This document shows, piece by piece, positions 33,320 to 36,374 of a stretch of DNA of 36,374 nucleotides (position 1 is its first letter; each line of letters begins with the position of its first letter). The stretch lies in the NCBI GenBank assembly GCA_945871085.1, contig CAMBVX010000023.1:1-36374 (forward strand). Direction: 5' to 3'. The translations under genes and the position numbers were made by a program. The notes beneath the pieces are model-generated. The model did not search any database, had not been told where the DNA came from, and saw only the letters and a program-made list of their open reading frames with translations. This DNA comes from Opitutus sp. GAS368. GTDB taxonomy: Bacteria > Verrucomicrobiota > Verrucomicrobiia > Opitutales > Opitutaceae.

Positions 33320-34615
33320 TCAACGGGTGCGCACCGCGGGCACGGAGGAGTCGCGGCCGGCAGTGAGCCATTCGAGATTAAACCGGGCGAGCGTGAGGCG
33401 GGCGTAGGGCCAGTCGGTGCGGGTCGAGTTGGGGCGCGTGGCACCGGGACGTCCATTCTCGTAGAGGCAGAGGATCGTGCCGTCGGGCAGCACCGCGAGA
33501 TCGCTGTAGGCGCTGGGGCCCGGTTCGAGCGAGCGCGTCGCCGCCCAGGTCCGTCCGTCGTCCGAGCTGAGCTTCACGGAGAGATTCTCGCGGTCGCGGC
33601 GAGAGCCGGGGGTGGCCGCGCCGCTGGCGCGCGCCAGAGAGACGGGGCCGGAGAAGAGCAGGCGCGTTTTCCCGGGCGCGGCCGGATCGTCGTAGCTGAA
33701 GAGGCTCGCCTGGCAGATGGGCTCGATGAGCGCCTCGGCAAACTCAGGCGGGCTCCAGCCGGTGGATCCGTCGCGACTGAAGGTGACGATCTTTCGATGG
33801 ACCGGGGCATGGTTGCGCGCGATCAGCATCACGCGCCCGTCGCCCAGCTGCGCCACGATGGGCTCGTTCGTGCCCGGCGTGTCGACCGCGGCGCGGGGGA
33901 CGGCGATTTCACCACGTAGCCAGGTCGCGCCGCGATCATCGCTAAAGATTGTCGCCACCACGGCGGTGCCGTGCGCGCCGCCCTCGGCTTTCGCCAGCCA
34001 TACGGGGACGACCAAGCGACCGCTCCGGAGTTGGATGCCATGGCCGGGCCCCGTCGCGATCACGCGCCACGGCCACTCGGGACGAAAGCGATCGGCGGCG
34101 GCGGTGATGTCGACGGGCCGGCTCCACGTGAGGCCGTCGTCGGTGCTGCGCACGTAGAACGTGCGCAGGTATTCCACGCAGTAGATGAGGTGCACGGAGC
34201 CATCGCGGTCGGCGATCGCCACGGGGTTGTTGACGGTCTGCTGGCCCGGGTCGCCGATCACCTTGCCGGGAGGTTGGTCGGCGTTGGCGGGATTACGCGG
34301 CAGGCGCGGACCGACGTGGGCGACTTGCCGGGCGCGATCGAATGTGCGGCCACCGTCAGTGCTGCGGCGCCGGTGGATCTCGATCTCGCCCCAGTCGAGA
34401 CCGGAGAACTTTCGCGCCTCGCAAAACGCGAGGACGGTGCCCCGCGCCGTGACGACGAGGCACGGGATGCGGTAGGAAACGAACCCGTCGGTCTTTTCCT
34501 CGAAAAGATGGGTTTTCTCCAGCAACGGCGCGGCGGCAACCGTGGAGACGGCACTCCCCAACGCGGCGGCGAGCGTAAACGTGGCGGTCGAGATCAGAGC
34601 AGAAGAACAGCGCAT
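33320..34615 (-). CDS. Exo-alpha-sialidase (BNR/Asp-box), apparently intact
   Basis: A 431-residue secreted enzyme from ATG 34615 (another ATG two codons upstream is equally possible) with a signal peptide ending near VAAAP. The RIP motif is SYRIPCLVV with Arg49, and five Asp-box-like motifs are visible: RSTDGGRTF, RSTDDGLTW, FSDDRGATW, FSRDGSTGW and LSSDDGRTW. The catalytic Glu is in NEPIVAQ, a second Arg in LIARNH, and the nucleophile Tyr in GPSAYSDLAVL. It releases terminal sialic acid from host or environmental glycoconjugates. It starts about ten bases after the stop of receptor 2, so the two genes form one unit. The much longer open frame upstream is a shadow. Confidence 0.92.
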   Translation of the reverse strand: MRCSSALISTATFTLAAALGSAVSTVAAAPLLEKTHLFEEKTDGFVSYRIPCLVVTARGTVLAFCEARKFSGLDWGEIEIHRRRSTDGGRTFDRARQVAHVGPRLPRNPANADQPPGKVIGDPGQQTVNNPVAIADRDGSVHLIYCVEYLRTFYVRSTDDGLTWSRPVDITAAADRFRPEWPWRVIATGPGHGIQLRSGRLVVPVWLAKAEGGAHGTAVVATIFSDDRGATWLRGEIAVPRAAVDTPGTNEPIVAQLGDGRVMLIARNHAPVHRKIVTFSRDGSTGWSPPEFAEALIEPICQASLFSYDDPAAPGKTRLLFSGPVSLARASGAATPGSRRDRENLSVKLSSDDGRTWAATRSLEPGPSAYSDLAVLPDGTILCLYENGRPGATRPNSTRTDWPYARLTLARFNLEWLTAGRDSSVPAVRTR

Positions 34616-34625
34616 GGGCATGATT

Positions 34626-36374
34626 TCAAAACGACCCGCGCACGCCGACGTTCGTGTAGAAGCCGAGTTCCTGCCAACGCGTCGGCTTGGCGTAGTCGGG
34701 CGTGCCGGGCGCGTAACGCTGGAGGTCTTGCACGAATCCGCCCCAGTCAACCACCGACGCGTAGAGCGCGTAGCGGCGCGTGAGGTTGTAGGTGGCGTTA
34801 ACGCCGAACCGCATGCGCTTGGCCTGGTAGTTGAAGGTGTCGGCCGGCACCGTGGCACTCGCCGCGACGGCGCCGGTGCGGGTATCGCCGAGATAGCTGA
34901 TCGTGGTTTTGAGCGCGAGACGGCCGCGGACGAAATTGATGCCGCCGCCGAGCGACTTGGGGTTGTAGCCGGAGAAATCGGCCGTGTTGCTGCCGCTGAG
35001 ATTGAGCTTGGTGAAGTTGACGAATGCTTGCAGCCCGCGCGCCCACGAAGGCAGGAACGTGAGCGATTGCCGATAGGACATCTCGAAGCCGTCGATCTGG
35101 GCGTCGCCGGCGTTGGTGCGCGTGGCGATCTGGTAGGTGAGCAGCGAGGGATCGCTTTCGAGGCCATACTGCTCGAGGAGCGCGGGTGTGGCCGCGGTGC
35201 TCACGCTGCCAAAGAAATCCTTCACGCTCTTGCGAAACACACCGATCGAGCCGAACCCGTCCTTGATCTGGTAGCTTTCGAGGGAGAGGTCGTAGCTCTT
35301 CGCGCTCCACGGCTTCAGGCCGGCGTTGTTGACCGTGATCACCGGGTTGGCGACGTCCGGATCCGAAATCGAAGTGCTGGGAATGACGTTGTTGATATTG
35401 GGGCGGCCGAGCGTGTGCGCGTAGGCGGCGCGGAGGATGAGGCTCTCCGAGAGATTGAACGACGCGTTCACACTTGGGTAGTAGCCGTCGTAGTGACGAT
35501 CAGCCGTCGCGCCGCGCTCCACGTAGCGGAGTTTGCGCAACACGAGCGGATCCGTGGAGAGCGGGACGCGCTGGATACCGGCGAGGTTGGGATTGCCGTC
35601 GACGAGTGTGCCGTTCGCGTTGCGCTGAAACTGGGCGTTGATGTCGTTCAGCGGGCCCGTGCCCTTGTCGTCAGTGCGCTCGTAGCGGACGCCGGCCACC
35701 ACCCAGAGCCGGTTCTTGAAGAGACGCGCATCGGCGCGGAAGTAACCGGCCGAAATGGTCTCCCGCAGCTTGCGCGAGTTATTGACGAAGTCTTGGTGAA
35801 TCTGCGCTTCATCGAGGACGAACCACGCGGGGTTCGCCTTGTAGAGATCGAACATTTTCTGACCACTGATCCAGCGCACCTTTTTACCAAAGACGGTCGG
35901 CGAATCGGTGATGAAGGCCTCGTCGAAGACATCGAACCGGCTCGCGAGGCGGTCGGCGGCGAGCGTTGAGCCGTTGGGACGGAACGCCCACGTCTTCCCG
36001 GAGCGGCGCTGGTCAGTGGTGTAGGTGTCGATGGCCGTCCCGACCTTAAGCGTGAACGGAATTTTACCGAGAAAGTCCCGGGCCAGATCGAGACGGAGGT
36101 TGCGCTTGTGCGTGTTCCAATCGGGCTGATTGGTCGTCGGGTTGCCGAGTGTGTAGTTGCCGCCGTCGTAGACATCGACCGGAGGACCGGCGCGCGTGGC
36201 GCTGTAACGCGTGGGGATGGTGCCGCCCGACGCCGGGATGTCGTCACCGCGGAGCACGACGCCGGTGAGCGTGGCGGGCGCAAGGTTGAAAAAGCCCGCA
36301 TCAATGTCGTGGCGGTCGGAAGCGGAGCCGGAGAAAGTGCCGTTCGCCTCCCAGCGCCAGAGGTCGCCGCGATG
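34626..36374 (-). CDS. TonB-dependent receptor 2, C-terminal part (runs off the window)
   Basis: The frame is open to the right edge; 582 codons are visible and the N-terminal domain and plug are beyond the window. The first visible residues are HRGDLWRWEANG, which align with HRGDTWTVHALG of receptor 1. Later segments are also shared, for example NINNVIPSTSISDPDVANPVITVNN against NLNNIIPGSAISEPTVANPTITVNN, and LSLESYQIKDGFGSIGVFRK. The C-terminus is GVRGSF. It is an outer-membrane barrel for TonB-driven import, and its linkage to a sialidase suggests a sialylated or sialic acid ligand. Start and full length cannot be given. Confidence 0.88.
   Translation of the reverse strand, partial: HRGDLWRWEANGTFSGSASDRHDIDAGFFNLAPATLTGVVLRGDDIPASGGTIPTRYSATRAGPPVDVYDGGNYTLGNPTTNQPDWNTHKRNLRLDLARDFLGKIPFTLKVGTAIDTYTTDQRRSGKTWAFRPNGSTLAADRLASRFDVFDEAFITDSPTVFGKKVRWISGQKMFDLYKANPAWFVLDEAQIHQDFVNNSRKLRETISAGYFRADARLFKNRLWVVAGVRYERTDDKGTGPLNDINAQFQRNANGTLVDGNPNLAGIQRVPLSTDPLVLRKLRYVERGATADRHYDGYYPSVNASFNLSESLILRAAYAHTLGRPNINNVIPSTSISDPDVANPVITVNNAGLKPWSAKSYDLSLESYQIKDGFGSIGVFRKSVKDFFGSVSTAATPALLEQYGLESDPSLLTYQIATRTNAGDAQIDGFEMSYRQSLTFLPSWARGLQAFVNFTKLNLSGSNTADFSGYNPKSLGGGINFVRGRLALKTTISYLGDTRTGAVAASATVPADTFNYQAKRMRFGVNATYNLTRRYALYASVVDWGGFVQDLQRYAPGTPDYAKPTRWQELGFYTNVGVRGSF

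Noticed and set aside
31050-33407. Long open frame (785 residues) on the plus strand opposite TonB receptor 1
   Set aside because: It is a shadow of the receptor, with low-complexity Val/Glu/Gly/Asp-rich sequence and no recognisable domain.
1-36374. CRISPR arrays, insertion sequences, prophage genes, attachment sites
   Set aside because: No direct-repeat/spacer pattern, transposase, integrase or phage structural motif was seen in any frame.

Overview
The window reads as a chromosome segment of a GC-rich Gram-negative bacterium, most likely a member of the Verrucomicrobiota close to the Opitutaceae. This placement is an inference from gene content (SusD-less TonB-dependent receptors with an N-terminal carboxypeptidase-like domain, an enlarged signal peptidase I, a kelch/sialidase/lyase sugar locus), the lack of Shine-Dalgarno sequences and the base composition; no rRNA gene is present to prove it. 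Coding density is high, no gene-free stretch exceeds about 180 bases, and no insertion sequence, phage gene or CRISPR array is visible.

Left part (1-4310, minus strand): a small acyl-carrier-protein-dependent cluster. A beta-ketoacyl-ACP synthase is followed by a dedicated ACP, a phytoene-desaturase-like FAD oxidoreductase, an exported sugar-phosphate-isomerase-like TIM barrel protein and a second FAD oxidoreductase cut by the window edge. This looks like a specialised acyl-chain (polyene or unusual lipid) pathway of unknown product. Divergent from it are galE and a btpA/sgcQ-family gene that overlap by four bases (4373-6168).

Middle (6165-25905): mostly housekeeping. A long inverted repeat separates btpA from the convergent pilT - hypothetical - fabD - lepA - lepB run. 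Then come dapA-dapB, ruvA, an ECF sigma factor with its putative membrane anti-sigma factor, tRNA-Lys(UUU), a NarL-type response regulator, a Pal/OmpA lipoprotein with a strong terminator, M20 and M48 peptidases, a DedA protein, purH, apaG, a beta-CASP metallo-beta-lactamase protein, an inositol-monophosphatase-family enzyme and a degenerate FmdB-type zinc-ribbon protein.

Right part (26000-36374): a sialic-acid scavenging locus. On the plus strand are a kelch-type sialate mutarotase (NanM-like) and a GntR-LacI hybrid regulator, with a candidate palindromic operator in front. Convergent on the minus strand are two receptor/sialidase pairs (TonB receptor 2 - intact sialidase; TonB receptor 1 - eroded sialidase) and an N-acetylneuraminate-lyase-like aldolase. 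The model is extracellular or periplasmic release of sialic acid, outer-membrane import, mutarotation and cleavage to ManNAc plus pyruvate. Inner-membrane transporter, NanE and NanK are not in the window.

The signals most worth following are: the near absence of Shine-Dalgarno sequences, with short C/T-rich leaders instead; two copies of a hairpin repeat whose edges supply stop codons to the flanking genes; the doubled receptor/sialidase module with one enzyme that has lost catalytic residues; and the ACP/KAS/desaturase cluster.
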